Assembly (NCBI GenBank): GCA_021788645.1
Contig: JAJYKK010000014.1
Location: 1-57,473 of the forward strand
Source of the DNA: Pseudomonadota bacterium
Lineage (GTDB): Bacteria > Pseudomonadota > Gammaproteobacteria > Burkholderiales > JAKAFK01
Direction: 5' to 3'
DNA: 57,473 bases
Below the pieces are notes generated by a model. It was not told the origin of the DNA and searched no databases. It saw nothing but the letters and a program-made list of their open reading frames with translations. The translations under genes and the position numbers were made by a program. Below are positions 8,258 through 16,600 of this stretch, piece after piece. Every line of letters begins with the position of its first letter. The first letter of the stretch is position 1.

Positions 8258-9407
8258 GACGCCTCACCACCAAGGACAGCACCGGAAGTCCCGCCGCCGA
8301 CAACGCCCCTGCCAGCGCGGGGCTCGCGCGCTTGAGCGTCTCTGCGCTGCCACGGCCCGCCACCGACACATCGAGCCGAACCCCTTTTGCACCGAGCGCA
8401 ATCGTCGCGTTCACCTCCCCCATCCGCGGAAGCGTCAGATTGAGATGCGTCTTCCAGGGATTCTCTTCTGAATTTTCCTGGCCACTCCTTTGACCGCCCT
8501 CTTCCTCGATGCGCCACTGCATGGTCTGACCGGGCCACACTTGCCCCTGCCACACGAGGGCGCGCTGATCGAGGGCGTCGAGCTGGCGCTGAACGATCGG
8601 GACCGTCGCGGGGTGGGCGGGCTGGGCGTCCTTCGCCCCCGCGGCGTTCACTGGCGCACCGCCGCTTTGGGCGCCCGGACGCGCCGATGGCGTCGCCACG
8701 CCCAAACTCCCTGACGGCGCCCGCGCGCCCGGCATGCTGGCCGTGCCGCCGGCGTCCGTTTGCACGTTGGAAGCGGGCATCGGGCTGCCCGACGGCGGCG
8801 CGCGGCCTTCCGCCTGCGCCGTCGCAGGCAACTGGCCCTGAGGCTCCTTGAGCAGGTCGCTCAAGGGGCGTTCGCCGGATACCCACTGCGCCTGGTGGGA
8901 TTCGTAGAACAGCCCGCTCTCGCTGAGCGCGCTCGATAGCTTCTGCGCCAGCACGGCGGTCTCCCCCGGCGGGCCCTCGATCACCGGCATCGCCTTTGCC
9001 GGCCCCTGCGTCGCAGCGGTCTGGTATTGGCCCATTTTCGTGAGCAGCGCACCGATGAATTTGGCTGTGGCGCCCATGGAAACCTGCGCATCCCCGCCTT
9101 GGGGCACCGGGACCTCTTGCGACAGGGCGAAGGTGAGCCGCGGCTTCGAGGCAATGAACGTGAGGTCCAGCTTTTCACCCGGCTGGGTATTGCGCGGGAG
9201 ATTGAGGTCCAGCAAATGGTCCGCGACCAGGACCTGAAACCGCCCATTGGTGAGCGCCGCCACGACGGTGGCATGAACGGATTGGCCGGGAACGAACTCC
9301 GCGGTCCCCGCGGCCGGCGGGGGCGCGCTCTCCGGGACGGAGATGAGCTCTGGCGCGGAGGCCTTGACCAGGAGCTGAAGCTGAGTTTGCAGATCGCCGA
9401 ATAACAT
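8244..9407 (-). CDS. fliK: FliK-like flagellar hook-length control protein
   Basis: 387 residues. An N-terminal region with a beta-rich segment (FVPGQSVHATVVAALTNGRF) is followed by a low-complexity Ala/Pro/Gly-rich linker at about residues 185-265 and a conserved C-terminal Flg_hook domain (THLNLTLPRMGEVNATIALG, then LKRASPALAGALSAAGLPVL). FliK proteins have this organisation: a secreted, partly disordered ruler and a C-terminal domain that switches FlhB from rod/hook to filament substrates. The ATG at 9407 follows GGGAAGAA. It is coupled by overlap to the fhlB-like gene. Some genomes carry a second fliK-like gene of this shape beside fhlB, so the main hook-length FliK could lie elsewhere. 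Confidence 0.75.
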   Translation of the reverse strand: MLFGDLQTQLQLLVKASAPELISVPESAPPPAAGTAEFVPGQSVHATVVAALTNGRFQVLVADHLLDLNLPRNTQPGEKLDLTFIASKPRLTFALSQEVPVPQGGDAQVSMGATAKFIGALLTKMGQYQTAATQGPAKAMPVIEGPPGETAVLAQKLSSALSESGLFYESHQAQWVSGERPLSDLLKEPQGQLPATAQAEGRAPPSGSPMPASNVQTDAGGTASMPGARAPSGSLGVATPSARPGAQSGGAPVNAAGAKDAQPAHPATVPIVQRQLDALDQRALVWQGQVWPGQTMQWRIEEEGGQRSGQENSEENPWKTHLNLTLPRMGEVNATIALGAKGVRLDVSVAGRGSAETLKRASPALAGALSAAGLPVLSLVVRRREEA

Positions 9408-9455
9408 CTTTCTTCCCTCTGCACGCGGCTCCTGGCGTGCGCCGGCTTGCGCCGG

Positions 9456-9836
9456 TCAGGAAGAGTGCGACCGGTAGAGCGCCACGATCAGTTCCGCCTC
9501 CCCACGGGAAATGCCGCACGCTTGCGCCAGCTCCGATGCATCGATCCCCTGCTGCGCGAGTTCGATGGCATGATTGTACGGCGACGCGCCGTGGCCCCCG
9601 CTTTTCAGCTGGACGATGTCGGCTTCCAGCTTCCCTATATGTTCCCGCAACTGCCTGAGCTCGGCCTCGATGGCGCCGCCGCCATCATGCGTCCGCGCCG
9701 CTTTGTCCGCGCGCGCACGGCCGCGTCGGCGCCGCGTTCCCACGCGCATCAGGAGGAGCATCTCGGCGATATACACGGCGAGGACCACGACCACCACGAT
9801 CAGGATCTCGCGCCAAGTGACGACAAACGACTCCAC
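9456..9836 (-). CDS. DUF2802 membrane-anchored protein of flagellar loci
   Basis: 126 residues. One N-terminal membrane helix (residues about 10-31, ILIVVVVVLAVYIAEMLLLM) is followed by a short basic linker, a coiled-coil stretch (IEAELRQLREHIGKLEADIV) and the DUF2802 motif YNHAIELAQQGIDASELAQA ending in CGISRGEAELIVALYR. The C-terminal part looks like a small helix-turn-helix. Members occur in gamma- and betaproteobacterial motility gene clusters, but their function is not established. The gene lies 48 bp upstream of fliK on the same strand. Confidence 0.75.
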   Translation of the reverse strand: MESFVVTWREILIVVVVVLAVYIAEMLLLMRVGTRRRRGRARADKAARTHDGGGAIEAELRQLREHIGKLEADIVQLKSGGHGASPYNHAIELAQQGIDASELAQACGISRGEAELIVALYRSHSS

Positions 9837-9857
9837 GATTGTGCTCAGCCCGGTTGT

Positions 9858-10121
9858 TCATCGTAGACTTGAATTATAGCGCAGGGAAACGGTCAATCGA
9901 ATCCACCGCGCCCCAGCCCGGGCATACTCGTCGACTTGGTGCGTCCCGTCCGGCGGCGGCTTGCGGTTTCGTTCCTCCTTCCGCCGCCGCTCGTGGTGCC
10001 GAACCAGATCCTGCCACACTTCGCGGGGCAAGGAACCGCCTCGCCCAGGCGGGATGATCCGGATCTTCTCCGTTACCCTGCCCACCGGCTCGTCAGCGGC
10101 TTGCCACGCGATTGACGCCAT
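9858..10121 (-). CDS. Small hypothetical protein in the flagellar block
   Basis: 87-residue frame filling the gap between fliT (26 bp away) and the DUF2802 gene (21 bp away) on the same strand. Composition is basic and rich in Arg (REVWQDLVRHHERRRKEERN), with no membrane segment. I do not recognise a family. Support comes from tight spacing within an operon and lack of any competing frame; the C-terminal third looks less protein-like, so the exact extent is uncertain. Confidence 0.45.
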   Translation of the reverse strand: MASIAWQAADEPVGRVTEKIRIIPPGRGGSLPREVWQDLVRHHERRRKEERNRKPPPDGTHQVDEYARAGARWIRLTVSLRYNSSLR

Positions 10122-10147
10122 GCCGCGCCCCCTCTAGTGAAACCCCA

Positions 10148-10492
10148 CTATCCGGTCGTATACGCTCGCTGCAATCTCCGCCGGGTCCCTATGATACCCA
10201 GCGCCTTCGACAGTTCGTCCATGCGGGCGCGCGCGAGCGCCGCCACCTCCTGATCAGCCGCAAGGATCTCGCGCAAGATGTCCGCCTTGCGCCGCTGAAA
10301 CACCGCCGTCTCCGGCGTCGGAGGGGGGCGATCGCTCACCTCGGCCATCTCGCGCCGGCGACCGCTTTCCAGATCCACGAGGGTGCTCCATTGCCCGGCC
10401 CGGGCCGCTTCCAGCATGCGGTGGGTGAGCGCCAGCACCAAGGCGTATCTCGACAGGCACGCCTCCTCGCGGCCGGCATCAGGCCTTGGCAT
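10148..10492 (-). CDS. fliT: FliT-like flagellar export chaperone
   Basis: 114 residues, mostly helical, with the FliT-type opening RYALVLALTHRMLEAARAGQ W-TLVDLE followed by a basic stretch and ILREILAADQEVAALARARM. FliT binds the filament-cap protein FliD and keeps it soluble for export; in enterics it also antagonises FlhD4C2. The ATG at 10492 overlaps the end of fliS by 14 nt, so translation is coupled. The usual client gene fliD is not next to it here. FliT sequences are poorly conserved, so the call rests on position after fliS, size and the N-terminal helix pattern. Confidence 0.75.
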   Translation of the reverse strand: MPRPDAGREEACLSRYALVLALTHRMLEAARAGQWSTLVDLESGRRREMAEVSDRPPPTPETAVFQRRKADILREILAADQEVAALARARMDELSKALGIIGTRRRLQRAYTTG

Positions 10493-10925
10493 ACGCCTTC
10501 GCGCCCTGAGCGGGTGGCGCGTCGGTCGGCACGCCCGCCTGGGAACGCGCGAGGACCGCCCACGCTTCCCTGAGGCTCGTCAGCAACTCCTGGACCTCGG
10601 CCAGGACTTCCACCGCATTGGACGCGTTCGCGGCGATCAGGCGCCTCTTCATATAGTCGTACAAGGCGCCCAGATTGGCGGCGATCGCTCCTCCCTTCTC
10701 GTGGTCGATGATCCGGCGCAGACCGTCGATGATGAGTATGGCATGCGAGATATGCTTCGCCTTGCGCTCGTAGTTCTTCTGGGCGATCTGCGCCTTCGCG
10801 CCCGCGATGGCATCGACTGCCCCGTCATAGAGCGCAACGATCAATTGCACGGGATTCGCGCAGTTGACCGCCGTCTCCATGTTGATCTGGGCATACGCCT
10901 TGATCGCCTGATTTGCCGCGTTCAT
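10479..10925 (-). CDS. fliS: FliS flagellin chaperone
   Basis: 148 residues from ATG 10925 (MNAANQAIKAYAQINMETAV); the longer open frame upstream is not FliS-like. The family core is clear: AIKAYAQINMETAV, PVQLIVALYDGAVDAIAGAK, KHISHAILIIDGLRRIIDHE and LGALYDYMKRRLIAANASNA, which form the four-helix bundle that wraps the flagellin C-terminus. FliS prevents premature flagellin polymerisation in the cytosol and delivers it to the export gate. The gene lies 40 bp after flaG and overlaps fliT. Confidence 0.95.
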   Translation of the reverse strand: MNAANQAIKAYAQINMETAVNCANPVQLIVALYDGAVDAIAGAKAQIAQKNYERKAKHISHAILIIDGLRRIIDHEKGGAIAANLGALYDYMKRRLIAANASNAVEVLAEVQELLTSLREAWAVLARSQAGVPTDAPPAQGAKAYAKA

Positions 10926-10965
10926 GGTGTGTGTATCCTCGAGTGTTTTCGACAATCCCGCGTGC

Positions 10966-11349
10966 TTATGCCTTGTGCTGCAGCAGCAATCCCTTGAGCT
11001 GATCCAGGCTCTTGGCGATTTCAATCGTTTGCTCGGGAGGAATTTGCCGGATCACCTGCTTCGTCTGAGGATCGATCACCTTGACGACGCTGATTCCCGT
11101 CGTCTTGTCCACGCTGAACTGAAAATTCAGCGAATACGACTCGACGGCCTGATTGATCTGCGCAACCGATTGCTGGATCGCTTGCGGATCGGGCTTTCCC
11201 TGGGTGCCCGCACTCTGAGCACTCGGGGCGCTCGTCTGGGCGGCTTCGGTCGATGCCGGCCCGGCCGTAGGCTGTGGGCCCGGACTGGCGCTGCTGCCAT
11301 TCGCAGCGAAATCAGCATAGGCCTGACCACTGATTTGCTGAATGTCCAT
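10966..11349 (-). CDS. flaG: FlaG family protein
   Basis: 127 residues from ATG 11349 (MDIQQISGQA), preceded by GAGCGAGG. The first half is Ala/Ser/Pro-rich and probably disordered. The C-terminal half is the FlaG domain: LNFQFSVDKTTGISVVKVID followed by QVIRQIPPEQTIEIAKSLDQ. FlaG proteins affect filament length in several genera, perhaps by interaction with flagellin or FliS, but the mechanism is unsettled. The usual neighbour downstream is fliD; here fliS follows directly. A strong hairpin (11382-11418) separates it from fliC. Confidence 0.9.
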   Translation of the reverse strand: MDIQQISGQAYADFAANGSSASPGPQPTAGPASTEAAQTSAPSAQSAGTQGKPDPQAIQQSVAQINQAVESYSLNFQFSVDKTTGISVVKVIDPQTKQVIRQIPPEQTIEIAKSLDQLKGLLLQHKA

Positions 11350-11381
11350 CTTGATACCTCGCTCGAGTCCAAAGATCAAAC

Positions 11382-11418
11382 CCGGGGATCATGGGGTGCG
11401 CATCCCCTTGACCCCCGG
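11382..11418 (-). terminator. Strong stem-loop between fliC and flaG
   Basis: Inverted repeat with a 10-bp outer stem (CCGGGGGTCA pairing with TGATCCCCGG, one G-U), a 1x1 A-A internal mismatch and an inner GGGG/CCCC stem closing a 7-nt loop. It is 28 nt beyond the fliC stop and is followed on the minus strand by GTTTGATCTTT, only moderately T-rich. It fits a partial terminator or mRNA-stabilising structure that would make fliC mRNA more abundant than the flaG-fliS-fliT part. Confidence 0.7.
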
Positions 11419-11446
11419 CGCCTTCTTGAACTAGCCCACCCGGCTA

Positions 11447-12286
11447 TTAACGAAGCAGAGTGAGTGCGAGTTGCGGCAGGGCGTTCGCCTGCGCCAGAAT
11501 CGCCGTACCCGCTTGCTGCAAGACCTGGTTCTTGGTCAGGTTCGCTGTTTCTGCCGCGAAGTTGGCGTCCATGATCTGGCCCTGGGCGGCCGTCAGGTTC
11601 TGCACATAGTTGGTCAGATTGGCAACCGCCGTCTGGAAGCGGTTCTGCACCGCACCCCAGGTGGCCTCGTTGGTCACCACCGTGTTGATGTCGCCATCAA
11701 GCGCGGACAGGGCGGCAGACGCACCGGCGGAAGTCGAAATGTTGATTGTGCCCGTCGCCGTCAAGGAGGAGGCGTATGAACTCAGCCCTGTCAGGACCGT
11801 CGAACTCAGCGCCACCTGGTTAGAGGCCACCCCGCTCGCTCCGATCTGGAAGGTCAGCGTGGTGCTCGCGCTGAACAAGGCCACGCCATTGAAGTTGGTG
11901 GTCTGGATGATCTGCGAGTTTTCCTGGGTCAGCTGATCGACTTCGGCCTGCAGCTGAGATCGCTGCGTATCGGTGTAGGTTCCGTTCGCCGCCTCCACCG
12001 CAAGTGTCCGGATCGTCTGCAGGTTGTTGGTCAACTGCTGCAGCGCGCCGCCTGCCGTCTGGGCCATCGAAATGCCATTGTTGGCATTGTTGATCGCCTG
12101 ATTATCGCCATTGATGACCGAGGTCATGTCGGTCGCAACCGCAAGACCCGCAGGATCATCTGCCGCGCTGTTGATGCGCAACCCTGAAGACAGGCGCTGC
12201 AGAGAAGTTTGCAGCGACGCCTGCGAGTTCGACAGATTGTTCTGCGCGATCAGGGAGGCAATATTCGTATTGACATAGATAGGCAT
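11447..12286 (-). CDS. fliC: Flagellin FliC
   Basis: 279 residues. The N-terminal D0/D1 domain is canonical (NTNIASLIAQNNLSNSQASL, then LSSGLRINSAADDPAGLAVA), and so is the C-terminal D1/D0 domain (ILQQAGTAILAQAN-type: NQVLQQAGTAILAQANALPQ ending LALTLLR). There are no cysteines. At 279 residues it is near the lower end for flagellins: the central region (about 140-200) is short, with no room for large D2/D3 outer domains, and is Ser/Thr-rich at 161-190, offering sites for O-glycosylation. TAAGGAGA precedes the ATG, and a near-perfect sigma-28 promoter lies about 80 nt upstream. Glycosyltransferase genes flank the flagellar block on both sides. A single flagellin gene is present in the window. 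Confidence 0.97.
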   Translation of the reverse strand: MPIYVNTNIASLIAQNNLSNSQASLQTSLQRLSSGLRINSAADDPAGLAVATDMTSVINGDNQAINNANNGISMAQTAGGALQQLTNNLQTIRTLAVEAANGTYTDTQRSQLQAEVDQLTQENSQIIQTTNFNGVALFSASTTLTFQIGASGVASNQVALSSTVLTGLSSYASSLTATGTINISTSAGASAALSALDGDINTVVTNEATWGAVQNRFQTAVANLTNYVQNLTAAQGQIMDANFAAETANLTKNQVLQQAGTAILAQANALPQLALTLLR

Positions 12287-12319
12287 TTTATTCTCCTTAA
12301 ACTCAACCGGGAGCAGATC

Positions 12320-12347
12320 GGGGCAGCGAGCCCCATGCGATTCGCAT
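12320..12347 (-). other. Tandem stem-loops in the fliC 5' untranslated region
   Basis: Two adjacent short hairpins in the predicted fliC leader: ATGCG-AAT-CGCAT (12335-12347) and GGGGC-TCGCT-GCCCC (12320-12334). They start about 10 nt after the expected transcription start and end about 33 nt before the ATG, so the ribosome-binding site stays open. Such 5' structures can protect highly expressed mRNAs. Confidence 0.4.
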
Positions 12348-12364
12348 TCCGTTCCCTGTACCCG

Positions 12365-12391
12365 TTATCGGAGAGCCCTCCCGAAACTTTA
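12365..12391 (-). promoter_or_regulatory. Sigma-28 (FliA) promoter of fliC
   Basis: Minus strand: -35 TAAAGTTT (12384-12391, 8 of 8 to consensus), 11-nt spacer, -10 TCCGATAA (12365-12372, 7 of 8 to GCCGATAA). It is about 79 nt upstream of the fliC ATG. This is the textbook class III flagellar promoter form. Confidence 0.92.
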
Positions 12392-12448
12392 AGGATTTTG
12401 CTCGACTGATCAATGCATTTCATGCGCCGCCCCGCGACGCCCGCCACC

Positions 12449-13579
12449 CTATCCGCCGCTACGGCACAGCGCCGCTGTCACCCGGTGGGCCGCACTCCCC
12501 CAATCACCCGGCGCAGCTTGGCGCATCAGGCGCATGGACGGATACCAGGGACTGTCCTCGCGCCCCGTGAGCCAGCGCCAATCCGCCGAGAACGGCAGCA
12601 CGGTCCACACCTTGACTCCTAGCGCGCCGGCCAGATGAGCGACGGGCGCATCGACCGAGACGACGAGATCCAGATTGGCGATGGCCGCCGCAGTGTCGGC
12701 AAAATCGGAAAGGGCCGGTGCGAGGTTCTCGATGCGCGACGACAACGGGGACGCCACCAATTCCGCGAGGGCGCGGCCCTTCTGGAGGCTATATAGCCTG
12801 AGATGCGGCTCGCCCGTCAGCGCCTCAAGGTGCCTGAGCGGCAGCGACCGCACGGGATCTCGCCGGCCTTCGTCGTAGGCGGCCCACACCAGGCCTATCT
12901 TCAACTGCCGCGCATGACCGGCAAAGCGCGTCGCCCATGCGTCCACGCGCTGATAGGGCGGAACAAGGTATGCGTCCGCCTGGGGGATGCTCTCTAGGCT
13001 CGTCCCGAAAACGTGGGGCAGGCTCATGAGCGGAATATAGGCGTGGCTCGCCTCGTTTGCCACAACACCAGGTCCGGATTCAACAACCTGGTCTATCTCG
13101 CTACAGCCTGCAAGCAGCCGCCCAAGGCCCGCCTGACACAAGAGCACCAACTTGCGCACATGCGGCTTCACGCCCGCCAGATACCGCACGAACTGTAGGG
13201 TATCCGCCACACTGCCGTCGGCCACCACCAGGAGGGTGCCTGCGAGCGCGCAGCCGTCCCAGCGCGGAACGTCGGCCAGAACGCCCTGCCCCGAACGGGC
13301 ATGCGCTCGCCATTCGAACTCAGCGAATCCCTCCCTGAGTCGCCCCGCGCGCAGCAACACCTTCGCCCGCCCCCAATGCGCCTCGCGGGCGTCGGGGGCC
13401 AACTGCAAGGCCCGATCGAAGCAGGCCAGCGCCTTCTCGTCATCCCCCGCCGCCTCCAGAATCGCACCCAGCGCATTGATGACGTCAGGATTATCTGGCT
13501 CATGGGCCAGGCGCTGCAGGCAAGAGGCAATGGAAGGCGCGGATTCCGCCAACGGATCCAATGGCCCTGACACGCTCAC
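12449..13579 (-). CDS. TPR/GT9-like glycosyltransferase, probable flagellin glycosylation protein
   Basis: 376 residues from GTG 13579. Two TPR-like repeats at the N-terminus (PDVINALGAILEAAGDDEKA, then ALACFDRALQLAPDAREAHW) lead into a GT9-like domain with LVVADGSVADTLQFVRYLAG and, near the end, DLVVSVDAPVAHLAGALGVK, which is the sugar-nucleotide site of this family. It shares plan and C-terminal motif (WYPSMRLMRQ) with the protein encoded at 1583-3124 but is shorter by several TPRs. It lies 62 bp after the giant glycosyltransferase and just upstream of the fliC promoter. It probably acts in the cytosol on flagellin before export. The specific sugar is unknown. Confidence 0.75.
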   Translation of the reverse strand: MSVSGPLDPLAESAPSIASCLQRLAHEPDNPDVINALGAILEAAGDDEKALACFDRALQLAPDAREAHWGRAKVLLRAGRLREGFAEFEWRAHARSGQGVLADVPRWDGCALAGTLLVVADGSVADTLQFVRYLAGVKPHVRKLVLLCQAGLGRLLAGCSEIDQVVESGPGVVANEASHAYIPLMSLPHVFGTSLESIPQADAYLVPPYQRVDAWATRFAGHARQLKIGLVWAAYDEGRRDPVRSLPLRHLEALTGEPHLRLYSLQKGRALAELVASPLSSRIENLAPALSDFADTAAAIANLDLVVSVDAPVAHLAGALGVKVWTVLPFSADWRWLTGREDSPWYPSMRLMRQAAPGDWGSAAHRVTAALCRSGG

Positions 13580-13641
13580 GCCGGCTTCATCCCCGCTCCA
13601 CGTTTAGCGCGCGGCTCCGACCCCACGCCCCATGGAACGCC

Positions 13642-16600
13642 CTACGGCCGTGCCTTGACCAAGGCCTGAAACCATTCATCAAGAGAATCCTCAAGCATGT
13701 AGTGTGTCAGCACCCATTCTCTTAAGGCATCTCCTCGCCGCGCCGCCCCCTCCGGATCTCTGACATGGGCCCGAATGGCTTCGATCCAGGCGTCCGCATC
13801 GTTGGTCACCCGCGTCACGGGCGCCTCATTGGTGCGGTAAGGAAAGATGTCCGTGCAGACCACCGGCCAGCCGAGGATGCCGTACTCAAGCAGGCGAAGG
13901 TTGCTCTTTGCCTCGTTGAATGGGTGGACTTCCAGCGGCGCGATGGCGACATCCAGATTAAGACGCGCCAAGGCATCCGGATACGCGTGGATCGGCACCC
14001 CCTCGTGAAATTCCGTCAAATGAGGCCGTATCCTGTCGGTGGCCATGCCCATGAAGACCCATTCCACCTCCCCCGCGAGGGCTTCAACGACAGGTTCGAT
14101 GATCTCCAGGTCGCCTTGATGTTGCTGGGCACCGGCCCAGCCCACGCGGGGACGCCGTCCGGCCCCTCTTGCGGACGTCAGATGGATCCACTTGTCGCGT
14201 TCCAGGCGATTGGGCACGATGCGAATATCCGGGATCAGGCCATCTGCAAAATTGGCCAGCGGTTCGGTGCTCACGACGAGCCGATCGCACGAGCGCAATC
14301 CGCGGCGAAGTCTCGGTTTCGCATCCCGGAAGCCCTTCATGTACTCACGATAGACATTGCTCTTCTTGGGCACCAGGGTGACCAAATCATCGAGCGCGTA
14401 CACCGTCAGCATGTCCTTCACGCATCGGCGATACGCTTCAAGCGCAGCGATTTGCGCGTCGTCCAGGGCGGCATGGACCACCAGCGTGTCGGGTGCCAAC
14501 CGGGCGAGCTCCGTGAGTGTCAGGACGCGGGTCACCCGATTCGCCATCCGCACATGCTCACATTGTGCCAGGCCGGCCTTGCTCAATGCCCGAAAGGGCT
14601 GAATGACACGGTAATCGCCGCTGCCCCCGGGCAACGGAATGCCATAGATCCGCGGCCTGTCGTGGAAATGAGGATCCCAGTTCAAGACGGCATCGGCCTC
14701 GGTTCGCCAATCCCGGTAGACAAGACTCAGGTGGCGGTTGTATGCCGGGTCGTGCGCGAGTCGCGGCAGCCACTTGTCATACATCACGTTCTGCTCCTCC
14801 TGATACTGGAGAAGATGCCTCGCCTGCTGCGCGATGTCCTGCAGATCCGTCTTCTGGGTGATCGACTCGTGGTGCACGAGGGTCGCATAGGGCGTCCAGA
14901 CGATCTTATAGCCGGCCTCGCGCACCTTGAGGCAATAATCGACATCGTTATAGCGATTCCTGAGATGCTCGGCATCGAGACCGCCCAGCGTGTCATAGAG
15001 CCCCTTGCGCGTAAGCAGGCACGCCCCGGTCACGGCGGAAAAATTCTGATCGATCTGCAGCCGCTTCATATAGCCGGCACTCCCCAACGCCTCTTCGGCA
15101 CCCGCATGCTCGGCAACGCCCGCAAGGCCCAGGACGACGCCCGCATGCTGAATCTTCCCGTTCTCCGGGTAAATAAGACGCGCGCCGACCACGCCCACCT
15201 CCGGGCGTTGGGCGTGGGACATCATGCGATCGAGCCATTCCCCCTGCAACACCTGCGTGTCGTTGTTCAGCAGCAGAAGATAGTCCCCTCTGGACACCTG
15301 GGCAGCCGCGTTGCAGATCGCGGAGAAATTGAAGGGATGATCATACTTGACAACCCGGACCCTTCCGCCGGGGCGGGCCTCGAGCGCGGAAAAATACGCC
15401 AGGACGTCCGGATCCTCACTCTGGTTGTCGACGACGATCAACTCGTAGTTGGGATATGTGGTCTTGCCCACCACGCTTTCGACACACGGCTCGAGAAACT
15501 CCAGCTTGTCCTTGGTCGGCACGATGATGGACACCAGCGGCTGATCCTTATGCCGATAGACGACGCGATGCGTCAACGGCAATAGTCCTGCCTGGACCTC
15601 TGCATCGAGGCCGTTCCTTTCCAAGTGGGTGACGACCGCACGGCGCGCGGCATCTTCCCCGGCGCCGGGCGCGCCCTCAGGCGCATGATAGAGAATCTCG
15701 GCGATATGCCCTATCGCCGTCTCTCCGCTCCGGTCAAGGACGCGCAGCGCCAGGTCATAGGCCCGCGCATCGGCGAGCAGCGGTTCCGATGCCGCATCCC
15801 CAAACACGTCGCCCCGCACCAGACAGACATCGCCCATGTAGGGGGTCGCGCGGAGCATATCCAGATTGAAGTCGGGCTTGAACAGAGGGTTCGTCCGCTC
15901 GCCGAAACTTCCCGCGACATCATGATCCGTATAGATGAAACGCCAGTCGGGACGGACATTGATATAGTCCACGCACGCGAATAACATGTGCGGCTCGAGC
16001 CGTATTCCGGGCGCGACCAGCCCAACCCAATGCCCTGAAAGCCCTTCGAAGGCGGCCGACACGGCCGCGGCCAAGCCATCCTCCGGGGCGCCGCGGACCC
16101 ATTTGAGCAGCGGTATTTGATCAAACACCGCGCCCGGAGAGGGGAAATCGGCCACGACCACCAAGCGCCAGTTGTCATACAACTGTCCTGCGAGGCTATC
16201 GATGGTGTCGGCCAGCAAGGACTCCTCCCCGGCACGCAGACACATCACCAGGACGACGGTCGGTCGCCGGGTCCATTTGAGCACCATGCGCTCGGCAAAG
16301 AGCTGCCCGTCGATTTCCCTCAGGGCATGCCGTTTCACCCAGCTCGCGTAGGCCTGCTTGCGAACCGCTTGGATCGGATCCGTCTCGAGGTCCAGCTCAG
16401 GCTGCGCCTGATCGGCCCCACCCCCCGCAAGCCGCGCCAGAATCTGGGCACGCCCGCGCGAGACCTCCACGTTGTCCGGCATCGGATATTGCTGATAGAT
16501 CCTGCGGTACGTGTCAAGGAACTTGCCGCTCTCGCGCCTGAGCATGTTGTCCTTCTGGTTGACGCGCTGGTGTACTTCGACGGTGGTTTTTGGGACATGG

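Noticed and set aside
13765-15585. Long plus-strand open frame (606 codons) opposite the giant glycosyltransferase
   Set aside because: Antisense shadow of GC-rich coding DNA; composition rich in His/Arg/Gly with no family, while the minus strand has clear GT motifs.
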